Assembly: GCA_016194975.1 (NCBI GenBank)
Contig: JACQAM010000008.1
Coordinates: 124,001 to 188,000, forward strand
Source of the DNA: Bacteroidota bacterium
GTDB taxonomy: Bacteria; Bacteroidota; Bacteroidia; Palsa-965
Reading direction: 5' to 3'
Length of the DNA stretch: 64,000 nt
The notes beneath the pieces were generated by a model that saw only the letters and a list, made by a program, of their open reading frames with translations, had not been told where the DNA came from and did no database searches. Numbering within the stretch: position 1 is the first letter of the stretch; each line of letters begins with the position of its first letter. Positions 43,318 through 51,920 of the stretch are shown in pieces. The position numbers were made by a program, and so were the translations under genes.

Positions 43318-43980
43318 ATGAGAATTGAACGGATACTTTCTTTCTTTTTTATTCTTGCTGCAATTAACGCTCATTCCCAATGGTCCGACACGCTCCGCAA
43401 TATTTTTCATGGCGGAATTTTTCCCGCAGCATCATTCGATTCCCGCAATTCTTTCATCAGTGACCGTCGTGCGCATATTTGGGCGGTGAAAGCCGGAGTG
43501 GAATTCGATTCGAAAATTCAGATGGGGATCGGGTACAATTTTCTCGATCAGCATCTCACAAAAACAATTCCGTATATCGATGCGAACGGCGTACCGGCAA
43601 GCACGATCGGTATTCTCCATCTCGGTTACGTGAGCATTTATGGACGTTATGTTTATTATAAAACCGATCATTGGAAATTCAGCATCATGCCCATTCAGTT
43701 CGGTTTTGGAAATTCAAAATACATTTATTCCGATCAAAACGGATTTCACAAAACTGATAAAGAAGCGATCATAACTTATGAACCGGGAATTTCAATCTCT
43801 TATAAATTAATTTACTGGCTCGGTATCGGCGCCGATTTCGGTTATCGCTACATGATAAAAAAAAATAATGCTATTCCTGAAAATTTCAATTCTCCTATTT
43901 ATAGTTTTTATGTGGTGATCTATTACGGAGAAATATATAAGAAACTTTTTCCGGGAACGAAACTGGCTAAGATGATTTGA
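43318..43980 (+). CDS. Predicted outer membrane beta-barrel protein, function unknown
   Basis: 220 residues with a signal peptide (MRIERILSFFFILAAINAHS). The mature part alternates aromatic and polar residues with transmembrane strand patterns (HIWAVKAGVEFDSKIQMGIG, LGYVSIYGRYVYYKTDHWKF, YKLIYWLGIGADFGYRYMIK), typical of small porin-like barrels. No specific family is recognised. Separated from coxA by the terminator, so it has its own promoter, which I could not identify. Its stop codon directly adjoins a word repeat. Confidence 0.75.
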   Translation: MRIERILSFFFILAAINAHSQWSDTLRNIFHGGIFPAASFDSRNSFISDRRAHIWAVKAGVEFDSKIQMGIGYNFLDQHLTKTIPYIDANGVPASTIGILHLGYVSIYGRYVYYKTDHWKFSIMPIQFGFGNSKYIYSDQNGFHKTDKEAIITYEPGISISYKLIYWLGIGADFGYRYMIKKNNAIPENFNSPIYSFYVVIYYGEIYKKLFPGTKLAKMI

Positions 43981-44103
43981 AATTTACGATTTACCTGCCT
44001 GCCCGCCCGGATGACCCGGTCGGACGGGCCGCAGGCCGGCAATGTACAATTGAGGAAGATTCATAGTGTAGATTGTAAATAGTACGTCGTACATTTGCAG
44101 AAC
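43981..44103. repeat. Inverted word repeat, GTAAATCGTACAT family, with GC-rich hairpin inset, before ruvB
   Basis: AATTTACGATTTAC and AATGTACAATT on the left face ATTGTAAATAGTACGTCGTA and ACATTTG on the right. Into the left half is set a GC hairpin, GCCTGC (43997-44002) / GCAGGC (44031-44036) with inner CCCGCCCG / CGGACGGG. It starts at the stop codon of the outer membrane gene and ends a few bases before ruvB. Related elements: 45185-45232 and 46944-47012. Confidence 0.65.
44090..44097 (+). promoter_or_regulatory. Possible -7 box for ruvB inside the word repeat
   Basis: TACATTTG fits TAnnTTTG and lies 10 bases before the ruvB ATG. The only nearby TTG (44073) is 14 bases upstream, shorter than usual. 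Since the repeat word itself resembles the box, this may be chance. Confidence 0.3.
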
Positions 44104-44107
44104 AACA

Positions 44108-45142
44108 ATGTCAATCAATCCCAACATAGATCCCGAAAGTGAAAACCTGAGCCCCGCGGAAAAAGAAATCGAAAAAATTCTCCGTCCGCAGGATTTTTCT
44201 GAATTCAGCGGACAGGAATCAGTTGTCGATAATCTGAAAATTTTTGTGCAGGCAGCAAAGCAGAGAAGTGAAGCGCTTGATCATGTTTTACTTCATGGGC
44301 CTCCCGGCCTCGGCAAAACTACACTCGCAAATATTATTGCGCAGGAACTCGGAGTGAATATTAAAATTACTTCCGGGCCCGTGCTCGATAAACCCGGTGA
44401 TCTCGCCGGACTACTTACGAATCTCGATCAGTTCGATGTGCTTTTCATTGATGAAATTCACCGGTTGAGTCCCGTGGTGGAAGAATATCTTTATTCTGCA
44501 ATGGAAGATTACCGCATTGACATCATGCTCGACAGCGGGCCGAATGCAAGAAGTGTGCAGATCAAATTGAATCCCTTTACACTCGTGGGCGCCACCACCC
44601 GCTCGGGCCTGCTCACATCACCACTGCGCGCACGGTTCGGCATCACATCCCGTCTCGGATATTACGATTCCACACTGCTGAAAAAAATTGTGGAACGTTC
44701 TGCAGGAATTTTAAATGTTGAAATAAAAGAAGAAGCTGCATTTGAAATTGCAAGAAGAAGCAGGGGAACTCCGCGCATTGCAAATGCGTTGCTGAGGCGC
44801 GTACGCGATTTTGCGCAGATAAAAGGAAATGGAATTGTTGATCTTGCCATTGCGCAATATGGATTGCAGCAATTGAACGTCGATAAAAATGGTCTTGACG
44901 AAATGGATATCCGCATTCTCACAGCGATCATCGATAAATTCAAAGGCGGTCCGGTTGGAATCACCACCATTTCCACTGCTGTTGGTGAAGAATCAGGAAC
45001 GATCGAGGAAGTGTACGAACCGTTTCTCATCCAGGAAGGTTATCTCGCGCGCACACCGCGCGGAAGACAAGCGACCGACATGGCGTACAAACACATTGGG
45101 AAAATTGCGCCGAAAGATAAAGGAACGCTGTTCGGAGAATAA
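44108..45142 (+). CDS. ruvB: Holliday junction branch-migration helicase RuvB
   Basis: AAA+ motor that drives branch migration with RuvA; 344 residues, full length. N-terminal family start [20 protein letters not shown], Walker [11 protein letters not shown], Walker [14 protein letters not shown], sensor 1 in [20 protein letters not shown] (arginine-rich sensor region), and the C-terminal winged helix ([20 protein letters not shown], then [20 protein letters not shown]). ruvA lies far away at 60336, not in the same operon. Confidence 0.97.
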   Translation: MSINPNIDPESENLSPAEKEIEKILRPQDFSEFSGQESVVDNLKIFVQAAKQRSEALDHVLLHGPPGLGKTTLANIIAQELGVNIKITSGPVLDKPGDLAGLLTNLDQFDVLFIDEIHRLSPVVEEYLYSAMEDYRIDIMLDSGPNARSVQIKLNPFTLVGATTRSGLLTSPLRARFGITSRLGYYDSTLLKKIVERSAGILNVEIKEEAAFEIARRSRGTPRIANALLRRVRDFAQIKGNGIVDLAIAQYGLQQLNVDKNGLDEMDIRILTAIIDKFKGGPVGITTISTAVGEESGTIEEVYEPFLIQEGYLARTPRGRQATDMAYKHIGKIAPKDKGTLFGE

Positions 45143-45184
45143 TTTTCTCTTTCACTTTATTTAGCACAACAATTACATTTTTCA

Positions 45185-45232
45185 TTGGTAAAAATCGTAA
45201 ATCGTACATTGTAAATCGTAAATTTTTTTACC
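45185..45232. repeat. Inverted word repeat, GTAAATCGTACATT family, before the LysE gene
   Basis: GGTAAAAATCGTAAATCG, a short TACATTGTA centre, then AATCGTAAATTTTTTTACC. The outer GGTAAAAA and TTTTTTACC pair; inner words repeat directly. It ends four bases before the TTG start of the exporter gene. Confidence 0.6.
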
Positions 45233-45235
45233 CCG

Positions 45236-45877
45236 TTGTTCCATTCGCTCTCTATTTTTCTTTTCACCGCTGCAATAAGTTTCGCAGGATCAATTCAACT
45301 TGGCCCGGTAAATCTTGCCGTGATGCAGGCCGTGCTCGAAGGAAGAAAAAAAGCAGCGTTGCTCATCGGCACGGGAGTGTGTATTCCCGAATTTATTTAT
45401 TCTTCATTCGCACTTTTTGCATCGGCGTGGCTGCTCGAACGCGAAACGCTCCTGAGAATTCTCGAATGGGGAGTGGTTCCTGTTTTACTCGCTATGGGAA
45501 TTTTCAATTTCATCAAGAAAAAAGACAGGGTTGGTGATGATGAAACAGCGAACCAGAAAGCAACAGATTTTCTGAAAGGAATGACATTGTCATTTCTCAA
45601 TCCGCAATTGCTTCCCTTCTGGCTGATGATACTCGTAATGCTGAACGGATATGATTTTTTCAGGATCATCAATACAGCAGATAAGATTTGTTTCATTGCC
45701 GGAACAGGTTGCGGAGAATTCATTCTCATTTCTTTTGTCGTTTGGATCACGCACAGGTTCCGCCACTTCTTCCTGAATAAATTTAAAAAATGGAGTCTCG
45801 ATAAAATATTCGGAACACTTTTCATTCTGCTTGCTCTTGTTCAAACGATCAAATTGTTAATTCTCAAACGCAAATGA
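45236..45877 (+). CDS. LysE-family transporter
   Basis: 213 residues, about six membrane helices; LysE/RhtB superfamily, which exports amino acids or related small molecules. The N-terminus has the family pattern ISFAGSIQLGPVNLAVMQAV followed by LEGRKKAALLIGTGVCIPEF. Later helices include VVPVLLAMGIFNFIKKK, FLKGMTLSFLNPQLLPFWLM and TLFILLALVQTIKLLIL. TTG start: no ATG exists close to the family start. The stop overlaps the next ATG (ATGA), so translation of the ATP-grasp gene is likely coupled. Substrate unknown. Confidence 0.82.
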   Translation: MFHSLSIFLFTAAISFAGSIQLGPVNLAVMQAVLEGRKKAALLIGTGVCIPEFIYSSFALFASAWLLERETLLRILEWGVVPVLLAMGIFNFIKKKDRVGDDETANQKATDFLKGMTLSFLNPQLLPFWLMILVMLNGYDFFRIINTADKICFIAGTGCGEFILISFVVWITHRFRHFFLNKFKKWSLDKIFGTLFILLALVQTIKLLILKRK

Positions 45878-46944
45878 AACGCGGAAATAAAACCGGCTTC
45901 TGGACGAAAGTATTTCATTACGAATACTGGCCGGTGTGGTTTTTATTTCTCCCGATCTTCCCTTATTATTTCTGGCTCGGAATTCGTTCCCGCTCACTTG
46001 CTTTTTTCACAGCGTCCAATCTGAATATTGAAAGCGGTGGATTCTACGGCGAAAGCAAAATTGCGATCCTGAAACAATTTTCCGATCAGTATTTACCGCC
46101 GACAGTTTTTGTTAATGAAAATTCTGCGATCGATGAAGTGATTACGGAAATTAAATTGGCAAAAATTATTTTTCCTTTCATTGCCAAACCCGATAAGGGC
46201 GGCGCAGGAAAAGGAGTGGAGATCATTCATTCTTCCGACGCGCTGAAAAATTATCATGAAAATATCGGCGAAGAATACATGGTGCAGTCTTTCATAACAG
46301 ATCCGGTGGAAGCGGGAATTTTTTACATCCGCATGCCCGGTGAAGAAAATGGAAAAGTAACTTCTGTTGTGCTGAAAGATTTTCTTTCGGTCACAGGCGA
46401 CGGAAGATCTTCAGTGCGCGACCTCGTGAAAAAAGATCTGCGTGCGCGCATATACGCGAGCGGACTTGAAGAACGTCTCGGAAATCAAATGGAAGAAATT
46501 CTTCCTGCCGGAAAAGAAAAAGTGCTGGAGCAGATCGGAAATCATTCGAGAGGAACTCGTTTCGTCAATGGCAATCATCTCATCAACGAAAAAATGAATA
46601 TCGCTTTCGACCGGATCGCAAAGGAACTCAATGGATTTTATTACGGAAGATTCGACATCAAAGCAAAAAGTACAGACGATTTTTACACCGGGAAAAATAT
46701 CAGCATCATCGAACTCAACGGTGCAGGAAGTGATCCCGGCCACATTTTCGACAGCAGTGTAGGTTGGTTCAACGCGTTGCGATCGGAAGCATGGCACTGG
46801 AAACAGCTTGCAAAAATTTCAAGAATAAATATGAAACGCGGAGTGAAACCTCTTTCATTCGGGCAGATGGTGAAACTATACTGGAGAAATAATTTTTCGA
46901 AAGAAGTGAAGAAAGCAAGAAAGCCATTGGTGAAAGCCGGATAA
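45874..46944 (+). CDS. ATP-grasp-fold enzyme coupled to LysE exporter, function unknown
   Basis: 356 residues. A hydrophobic aromatic segment near the N-terminus (about 17-38, EYWPVWFLFLPIFPYYFWLG) may attach it to the membrane. The rest looks like an ATP-grasp ligase: FPFIAKPDKGGAGKGVEIIH (ATP-binding Lys and Gly-rich loop), EYMVQSFITDPVEAGIFYIR, LKDFLSVTGDGRSSVRDLVK (a pattern seen in ATP-grasp carboxylate-amine ligases), and YGRFDIKAKSTDD with IIELNGAGSDPGHIFDSS giving metal-binding Asp/Glu/Asn. It would join a carboxylate to an amine. Coupling to a LysE exporter suggests that the product is exported; this is inference. Confidence 0.72.
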   Translation: MKRGNKTGFWTKVFHYEYWPVWFLFLPIFPYYFWLGIRSRSLAFFTASNLNIESGGFYGESKIAILKQFSDQYLPPTVFVNENSAIDEVITEIKLAKIIFPFIAKPDKGGAGKGVEIIHSSDALKNYHENIGEEYMVQSFITDPVEAGIFYIRMPGEENGKVTSVVLKDFLSVTGDGRSSVRDLVKKDLRARIYASGLEERLGNQMEEILPAGKEKVLEQIGNHSRGTRFVNGNHLINEKMNIAFDRIAKELNGFYYGRFDIKAKSTDDFYTGKNISIIELNGAGSDPGHIFDSSVGWFNALRSEAWHWKQLAKISRINMKRGVKPLSFGQMVKLYWRNNFSKEVKKARKPLVKAG

Positions 46945-47012
46945 TTTACAATTTAGAATACCTCTTGGCAGAATCGAAAAATTGTACATTGTAAATCGTA
47001 CATTGTAAATCA
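46944..47012. repeat. Inverted word repeat, GTAAATCGTACATT family, before queG
   Basis: AATTTACAATTTAGAAT on the left; ATTGTACATTGTAAATCGTA, then CATTGTAAAT on the right, the same word in the other orientation. It starts at the stop codon of the ATP-grasp gene and ends two bases before the GTG start of queG. Confidence 0.62.
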
Positions 47013-47014
47013 TT

Positions 47015-47941
47015 GTGTCCACTTCTTCCAATACAACATTCATAAAGCAGGAAGCCCGCCGTCTTGGCTTCGACTATTGTGGAATTTCAAAAGCAGAATT
47101 TCTCGAAGAACAGGCGCCGCGGCTCGAAAACTGGCTGAAGAAAAAAATGCACGGAGAAATGTCGTGGATGGAAGAAAATTTCGACAAACGACTCGATCCG
47201 CGGAAATTAGTCCCGGGTGCGAAAAGCATTGTTTCATTGCTGCTGAATTATTACACCGATAAAAAACAGAAAGATGAAACCGCTCCTAAAATTTCCATCT
47301 ACGCTTATGGAGAAGATTATCATTTCGTGATCAAGAGAAAACTGAAAGAATTTTTATTCAATCTTCAGCAGAAGATCGGGAAAGAAATAAATGGCCGCGT
47401 GTTTGTCGATTCTGCACCCGTGATGGATAAAGTGTGGGCAGAAAAAAGCGGGCTCGGCTGGATCGGGAAAAATTCTAATCTCATCAATCAGGAAAGCGGT
47501 TCTTTTTTTTTCGTTGCAGAACTTATTCTTGATATCGAACTGGAACCTGACGGGCCCATCGGTGATCTCTGCGGAACATGCACAAAATGTATTGACGCTT
47601 GCCCCACCGATGCGATCGTTGCTCCTTACGTGGTCGACGGAAGCAAATGCATTTCTTATTTTACGATCGAACTCGAAGGAGAAATTCCGGCAGATGAAAA
47701 AGGAAAATTCCACGATTGGATGTTCGGCTGCGATATTTGCCAGGATGTGTGTCCATGGAACAGGTTTTCAAAATCACATCACGAAAAAGCATTCGAACCA
47801 CACGCACAACTTCTGTCAATGAAGAAAAATGAATGGACCGAGCTGACGGAAGAAATTTTTCAGCAACTGTTCAAACGATCAGCCGTGAAGCGCACAAAAT
47901 TCGAAGGACTGAAAAGAAATATCCGCTTTCTCAGGCCTTAG
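47015..47941 (+). CDS. queG: Epoxyqueuosine reductase
   Basis: Last step of queuosine synthesis in tRNA: reduces epoxyqueuosine using cobalamin and two 4Fe-4S clusters. 308 residues, the short form. The N-terminal domain has [40 protein letters not shown] and the catalytic-region [20 protein letters not shown]. Ferredoxin Cys: C186, C189, C192, C196 ([12 protein letters not shown]), C212, and C239, C242, C246 ([11 protein letters not shown]). GTG start right after a word repeat; the alternative start codons downstream would lose the N-terminal helix. Converges with a small gene that overlaps its last 11 bases. Confidence 0.96.
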   Translation: MSTSSNTTFIKQEARRLGFDYCGISKAEFLEEQAPRLENWLKKKMHGEMSWMEENFDKRLDPRKLVPGAKSIVSLLLNYYTDKKQKDETAPKISIYAYGEDYHFVIKRKLKEFLFNLQQKIGKEINGRVFVDSAPVMDKVWAEKSGLGWIGKNSNLINQESGSFFFVAELILDIELEPDGPIGDLCGTCTKCIDACPTDAIVAPYVVDGSKCISYFTIELEGEIPADEKGKFHDWMFGCDICQDVCPWNRFSKSHHEKAFEPHAQLLSMKKNEWTELTEEIFQQLFKRSAVKRTKFEGLKRNIRFLRP

Positions 47942-48125
47942 CCATCGTGCGGAATGCATCGGCGATCACATCACCGTACAAGTGCCCGAATGTGGCCAGG
48001 CACCATGCCTTGAGTAGAAGCGCTTCATCGGGCTTGGCCCAATTGAGAATTTTTTTCAATTCTTTCCGGAAAAGATTCTTGTCGAAAGAAACGCTTTTGA
48101 GGATGTGTTTACTGAATTCGATCAT
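47931..48125 (-). CDS. Small hypothetical protein (64 aa)
   Basis: 64 residues, helical ([20 protein letters not shown], then [20 protein letters not shown] and [18 protein letters not shown]). I recall similar short proteins of unknown role in other Bacteroidota, but cannot name a family. Its codon use resembles that of neighbouring genes, and it has a well-placed ATG. It converges on queG and overlaps its 3' end by 11 bases. It could alternatively be a chance frame, but the hydrophobic/charged pattern argues for a real gene. Confidence 0.55.
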   Translation of the reverse strand: MIEFSKHILKSVSFDKNLFRKELKKILNWAKPDEALLLKAWCLATFGHLYGDVIADAFRTMAKA

Positions 48126-48442
48126 AAAACTCCTTTCAATTTATATCGAACAAATAACGGGAGACTGGATAACCAAGTTATAAATGCGCCGTTAAATTTC
48201 CTAAAGAAAAGTCGCGTGGCGGGCTAATTTATTGTAATCCAGCAGCGTCAAATTATTAACAGGCCGCCGAATTATGGTTAATCACTTGTTCATGGGCAAT
48301 TTTGTTCAGGAGCGCACCGACGGGGCTAAAAAACCCGGGCAGCGTTTCAAAATCACGAGGAACTCAAAACCGAAAACAGAAAGCAATTTGTAATCGCAAA
48401 ATCTGTAATCTGTATATCTGAACTATCTGTAATCTTCCCTCT
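48126..48442. other. 317-base spacer without a gene
   Basis: Between the small hypothetical gene and the ubiX 3' end. It contains an imperfect hairpin around 48326-48350 (CGGGGCTAAAAAACCCG) and the word repeat at 48386-48434. No tRNA cloverleaf or convincing reading frame was seen. Confidence 0.6.
48386..48434. repeat. Iterated ATCTGTAATCTGT words at the ubiX 3' end
   Basis: TTTGTAATCGCAAAATCTGT, AATCTGTATATCTGAAC and TATCTGTAATC are at least four imperfect direct copies. It ends nine bases from the ubiX stop codon. The words resemble ATCTGTGTTAATCTGTG at 6315-6342. Confidence 0.5.
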
Positions 48443-49015
48443 TCACTCTTTCCAGCGAAAAGTTTTCTGTTCCATTCCGCAAAGATCGATCACACGATCA
48501 ATGACCGTAGCAGCAAGTTCTTCAAAATTTTTAGGGCCGCTGTAAAAAGATGGCGACGCCGGACAAATAATTCCACCGGCTTCTGTCACCGTTTTCATAT
48601 TGCTGATGTGAATGAGTGAGAGTGGTGTGTCGCGTGTAATGAGAATTAATTTTCTTCTTTCTTTCAGCATCACGTCAGCCGCGCGCGTTACAAGATCATT
48701 CGAAACTCCGGATGCAATGCGTGCAAGCGTTCCCATCGAACACGGACAAACGATCATGCTCCGGAAACTCGATGAGCCCGACGCGAACGGCGCATTGAAA
48801 TCCATTTTGCCATAAAACGTAAACGGATATTTTTCGAAAGATGCATCGCCAATTTCCTGTTGCCAGATCTGTTTTGCATTATCACTCATCACCACACCCA
48901 CATGTTCTACCTGCGAATTCAGTTTCACTAATTTATCGAGCAACACTTTCGCATACACGCTCCCGCTGGCGCCAGTGATCGCAACAACAATTTTTTGTTT
49001 CGAATTAGAAATCAT
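48443..49015 (-). CDS. ubiX: Flavin prenyltransferase UbiX
   Basis: Makes prenylated FMN, the cofactor of UbiD-type decarboxylases; 190 residues. Family features: VVAITGASGSVYAKVLLDKL (FMN-binding start), FNAPFASGSSSFRSMIVCPC, SMGTLARIASGVSNDLVTRA and DVMLKERRKLILITRDTPLS, with the C-terminal ICPASPSFYSGP. No ubiD partner is in the window. Since the quinone here is menaquinone, the decarboxylase served could belong to that or to another pathway. Confidence 0.95.
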   Translation of the reverse strand: MISNSKQKIVVAITGASGSVYAKVLLDKLVKLNSQVEHVGVVMSDNAKQIWQQEIGDASFEKYPFTFYGKMDFNAPFASGSSSFRSMIVCPCSMGTLARIASGVSNDLVTRAADVMLKERRKLILITRDTPLSLIHISNMKTVTEAGGIICPASPSFYSGPKNFEELAATVIDRVIDLCGMEQKTFRWKE

Positions 49016-49328
49016 TTGAGTCGAGTAAATTGTTTATAGAATATTTCATCTAATTAAAGAAATATTTCCCTGCGCGGCAGCACTAAAATGAAATCAAGAA
49101 ATTATACTTTTAAACCTAATCCTTTTGAATAAAAGTGTCCGGTAATATGGGAGCTAAGACAATGTAAAAATTTCAAAAAAGATTCCGGTAAAAATGCTGA
49201 GGTCTTTTTTTACGCCTCTTGCTACGGGTTATGTTATAATACAACTATTGTACGAAGTGCGAAATGGGTGTATTCGCTGGTTTCATAGTTCGTACTTCGT
49301 GAATTTCGTAGTTCGTACAGCAGAAAAC
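49016..49328. other. 313-base spacer without a gene
   Basis: Between the ubiX start and the Omp28-like gene 3' end. Mostly AT-rich without a reading frame of note; the 3' part holds the word repeat at 49247-49319. No clear ubiX promoter box was found. Confidence 0.6.
49247..49319. repeat. Inverted word repeat, GTACGAAGTGCGAAAT family, at the Omp28-like 3' end
   Basis: The left arm TGTACGAAGTGCGAAATGGG faces AGTTCGTACTTCGTGAATTT and CGTAGTTCGTAC on the right. It ends ten bases from the Omp28-like stop codon. Words are close to those of 3363-3509 and 19269-19375. Confidence 0.65.
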
Positions 49329-50204
49329 TCACTGCAATTTCGCCTGCGCCGCCTGCAGCACACCGTAATCCGAAGATTTGTAAATGTAAGCGACCACTTT
49401 GCAGTGGGCTGCATTGAATGCATTGCTCACTGTAAATGAATTCGTCATCGTGTAATTGATCGCAGTTCCATTCGGAATATTCCCGGTGAGAACAGTATCT
49501 CCGGAAATGGATCCGGGTGTATTGATGCATCCGCGAAAAACGTGATTGAAAACATAATCGGAATCGTTCACACCATGCACGAGTTGCCAGCCCACAATGC
49601 TGTCTTCAACGAGATAAAGCGAGATCAGAAATGTTCCGGTGGTATCCGTCATTATTTTTCCGCTTACAGAAACAGAAAGCGAACGTGAAGTGGAATTGTA
49701 AGTCGGTGTGATCTTTAAATAAGCGGTCATGGGTTGTGCAAGAATTCCTGCTACAGTGGATGACCATGCGCCAACTCCCGTTGGAACAGTAAGAGGATAT
49801 CCATAATGATTGATCATTCCCTGCGGGGGAGGCCAGGAATTGCTGCCGTATATTGCATCGTATGCTGCATCTTCTCCTGTAACACGAAAATCTTGCGTGT
49901 AAGAACCAAGCGGAGCGCCACCGGGCAGCGGAGCAGGCGGACAAGGATCTGCGAATGCGGTGGTATGAACAGCAACAGGAATAATTTGATCGGGGTATAA
50001 TTGTTCGAGCGTATCGATCATATTCGCAGCATCGGGACAATTCGTGCAGGTGTGCCCGGTAAAATCTTCAACAAGAACTTTTCGGACTGTATCTGTAGTT
50101 GGTGCAATTCCGCTTCCGCCCGCGTACGGTGGAACTTTTATATAATCGCATCGCCACAAAAATGTGCTGATGAGAACGGTTGCGAAGAAAATATATTTTT
50201 TCAT
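49329..50204 (-). CDS. Omp28-like lipoprotein with thioredoxin-like fold
   Basis: 291 residues. Signal with Cys19 (MKKYIFFATVLISTFLWRC) suggests a lipoprotein. An Omp28-related domain follows: RKVLVEDFTGHTCTNCPDAA carries a CxxC pair (C53, C56) in the position of a thioredoxin active site, then PDQIIPVAVHTTAFADPCPP. A C-terminal beta domain begins about residue 150 (SLSVSVSGKIMTDTTGTFLI). Omp28 is a surface protein of Porphyromonas of unclear function; the CxxC suggests thiol-disulfide activity in the envelope. Last gene of a four-gene cluster running from 54457. Confidence 0.82.
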   Translation of the reverse strand: MKKYIFFATVLISTFLWRCDYIKVPPYAGGSGIAPTTDTVRKVLVEDFTGHTCTNCPDAANMIDTLEQLYPDQIIPVAVHTTAFADPCPPAPLPGGAPLGSYTQDFRVTGEDAAYDAIYGSNSWPPPQGMINHYGYPLTVPTGVGAWSSTVAGILAQPMTAYLKITPTYNSTSRSLSVSVSGKIMTDTTGTFLISLYLVEDSIVGWQLVHGVNDSDYVFNHVFRGCINTPGSISGDTVLTGNIPNGTAINYTMTNSFTVSNAFNAAHCKVVAYIYKSSDYGVLQAAQAKLQ

Positions 50205-50225
50205 CTGTAATAAAGTTAAGAAAAA

Positions 50226-51893
50226 TCAGAATGAACTGGTAATGGTAAGTGTGAATCCGTTGGAAGCAGGAACTTGCCGACATACTCCGCCAACGCAGAA
50301 AATTCCTGCGCGTTGTTTTCCGTATCCAAGTACTATGCGATTTGTTCCGCGCGAATAACCGATCTGCGCGCTGTAATAATGAATGCGGTGCTCAGGATTC
50401 GGATTGCCGTAATTGTATTGATCCATTCCGGCAATAAAAAAATGTTCGCCAATTGAAATTTCTTCGAGCACCGAAGCCCAGTTTCCGTAATCGACAGTAG
50501 CGTCATTATTTTTTTGCACGAGCATGTGTTCTGCATCGGTGCGGAATGCAAGTTTATCATTCACCTTGTAAATAATATCAGCCACCGCAACATAAGAATG
50601 AATAAGCGGGTACCCGAGTTTCCCCTGCATGACATTTTTATTATAAACAAAACTGGCGAACAGTAAAGTTCCTTTCAGTTTGTGATTTATCTTTTTGAAA
50701 ATCTCAAGATTGATATCCTGGAAAAATAAACTGTCGTTGAATTTAAAAGGATGGGGAGTATAACCAAGATCCAGGCCATAATGATCATTGAGTTTCGTTG
50801 TGTCAATAGCGTAAGCCGCGGAATAATTGAGAGAAATATCAGTTCCGTATGTTCCGCCGAGCTTAGAACCTTTTTTCAATTTGTAATCGATCTCGCCCTG
50901 CCAGCTCAATTCACCGGTAGGTTGCGATGAGAAAGGATAATAAGCGGCGAGTGCATAAGTATGTTGTTTGGTAAGCGCAGGAATGTAATTGATGTTGAGT
51001 GAGGTCAATGATGCAGTGCGATCGGAGCGGTACGAAAAATTATCAATGCGTAATAATCCGAGATAAATACCAAGACCTTTCTGCGAATAAGTGAGAGAAG
51101 AGAATAATGCATTTCCGGGTTTGTAGATGTACCCGTTCGCTGATGACGGATCATTTATTTTATAAGCATACTCGGCATAAAAATTCACGCGGTTGCGGAT
51201 GATGTTCATTCGTTCCGACCAGCAACCTACATTCTGAGGAAGCACATAAAGCGGATCAAGATCGGCTTGATACTTACTCACGAAATTTGCACCGAGAATA
51301 ATCTGCGTTTTACTTTTTGCAAAACAAGAATCGAAAAGCTCATTCAGGTTCACTTCTCCGTCAATTCCACGCACAATTCCAGGGCCATCGGTCATAAAAT
51401 TTCTTTGCTTGCCCCAAACGCCTTTTACATAAATTCCTTTGTAAGGATTGTAGCGCACACGAAAACCATCGAGTGCATTATCCAGTCCGAGTGCGCGTTC
51501 TTCATAGCAGCGCAACGTGAGCCCGCTGCCGAATTGTTCGTAGCTGCTGCCCACTGTAATTTCTAATTTATCATTATTGTAAGAAGCAAAACGATACGGA
51601 ATTCCTGTTCCTGCATATCCCTGCGGATATCCCTGCAGATGATTCAGGTAACTTTCATAACGTACGCCGGCAGAAAAATTTCCATTGGTATAATTCACAT
51701 TGCTCCATCCGTTGAACAGCGCTTTTTCAGGAACCGAATCGGCGCCTATAAGTGAATCGGGTTTGTAATATTGCGCATCAATCTCAAAATTTCCATGGAT
51801 CTGTCCGCTATAAAGCGGGTTGGAATTCTGCGCAGAAATGAATTGAAAAAATCCGGCGATGCACACCGGTATCAGCACAACGGTTTTTTTCAC
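50226..51893 (-). CDS. Predicted outer membrane beta-barrel protein (DUF6029-like)
   Basis: 555 residues, probable large outer membrane barrel. Signal peptide MKKTVVLIPVCIAGFFQFIS. The mature part has alternating strand patterns with aromatic ends: IHGNFEIDAQYYKPDSL, FSAGVRYESYLNHLQGYPQG, SYEQFGSGLTLRCYEERALG, FRVRYNPYKGIYVKGVWGKQ and the final FTLTITSSF with terminal Phe, typical of barrels. The overall look matches DUF6029 proteins, which often neighbour Omp28/TlpA-like genes in Bacteroidota. Located between the TlpA-like and Omp28-like genes, on the same strand. Confidence 0.78.
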   Translation of the reverse strand: MKKTVVLIPVCIAGFFQFISAQNSNPLYSGQIHGNFEIDAQYYKPDSLIGADSVPEKALFNGWSNVNYTNGNFSAGVRYESYLNHLQGYPQGYAGTGIPYRFASYNNDKLEITVGSSYEQFGSGLTLRCYEERALGLDNALDGFRVRYNPYKGIYVKGVWGKQRNFMTDGPGIVRGIDGEVNLNELFDSCFAKSKTQIILGANFVSKYQADLDPLYVLPQNVGCWSERMNIIRNRVNFYAEYAYKINDPSSANGYIYKPGNALFSSLTYSQKGLGIYLGLLRIDNFSYRSDRTASLTSLNINYIPALTKQHTYALAAYYPFSSQPTGELSWQGEIDYKLKKGSKLGGTYGTDISLNYSAAYAIDTTKLNDHYGLDLGYTPHPFKFNDSLFFQDINLEIFKKINHKLKGTLLFASFVYNKNVMQGKLGYPLIHSYVAVADIIYKVNDKLAFRTDAEHMLVQKNNDATVDYGNWASVLEEISIGEHFFIAGMDQYNYGNPNPEHRIHYYSAQIGYSRGTNRIVLGYGKQRAGIFCVGGVCRQVPASNGFTLTITSSF

Positions 51894-51920
51894 AGTAATA
51901 GCGTTTTTGTGAAAGTAATA

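Noticed and set aside
43981-44040. GC-rich hairpin before ruvB as a terminator of the outer membrane gene
   Set aside because: The stem is not followed by a T-tract, and it is embedded in the word repeat, so it was recorded as an inset of that element.
48126-48442. Search for a tRNA or small RNA gene in the 317-base spacer
   Set aside because: No T-loop GTTCRANYC with matching acceptor stem and no strong terminator-ended fold was found.
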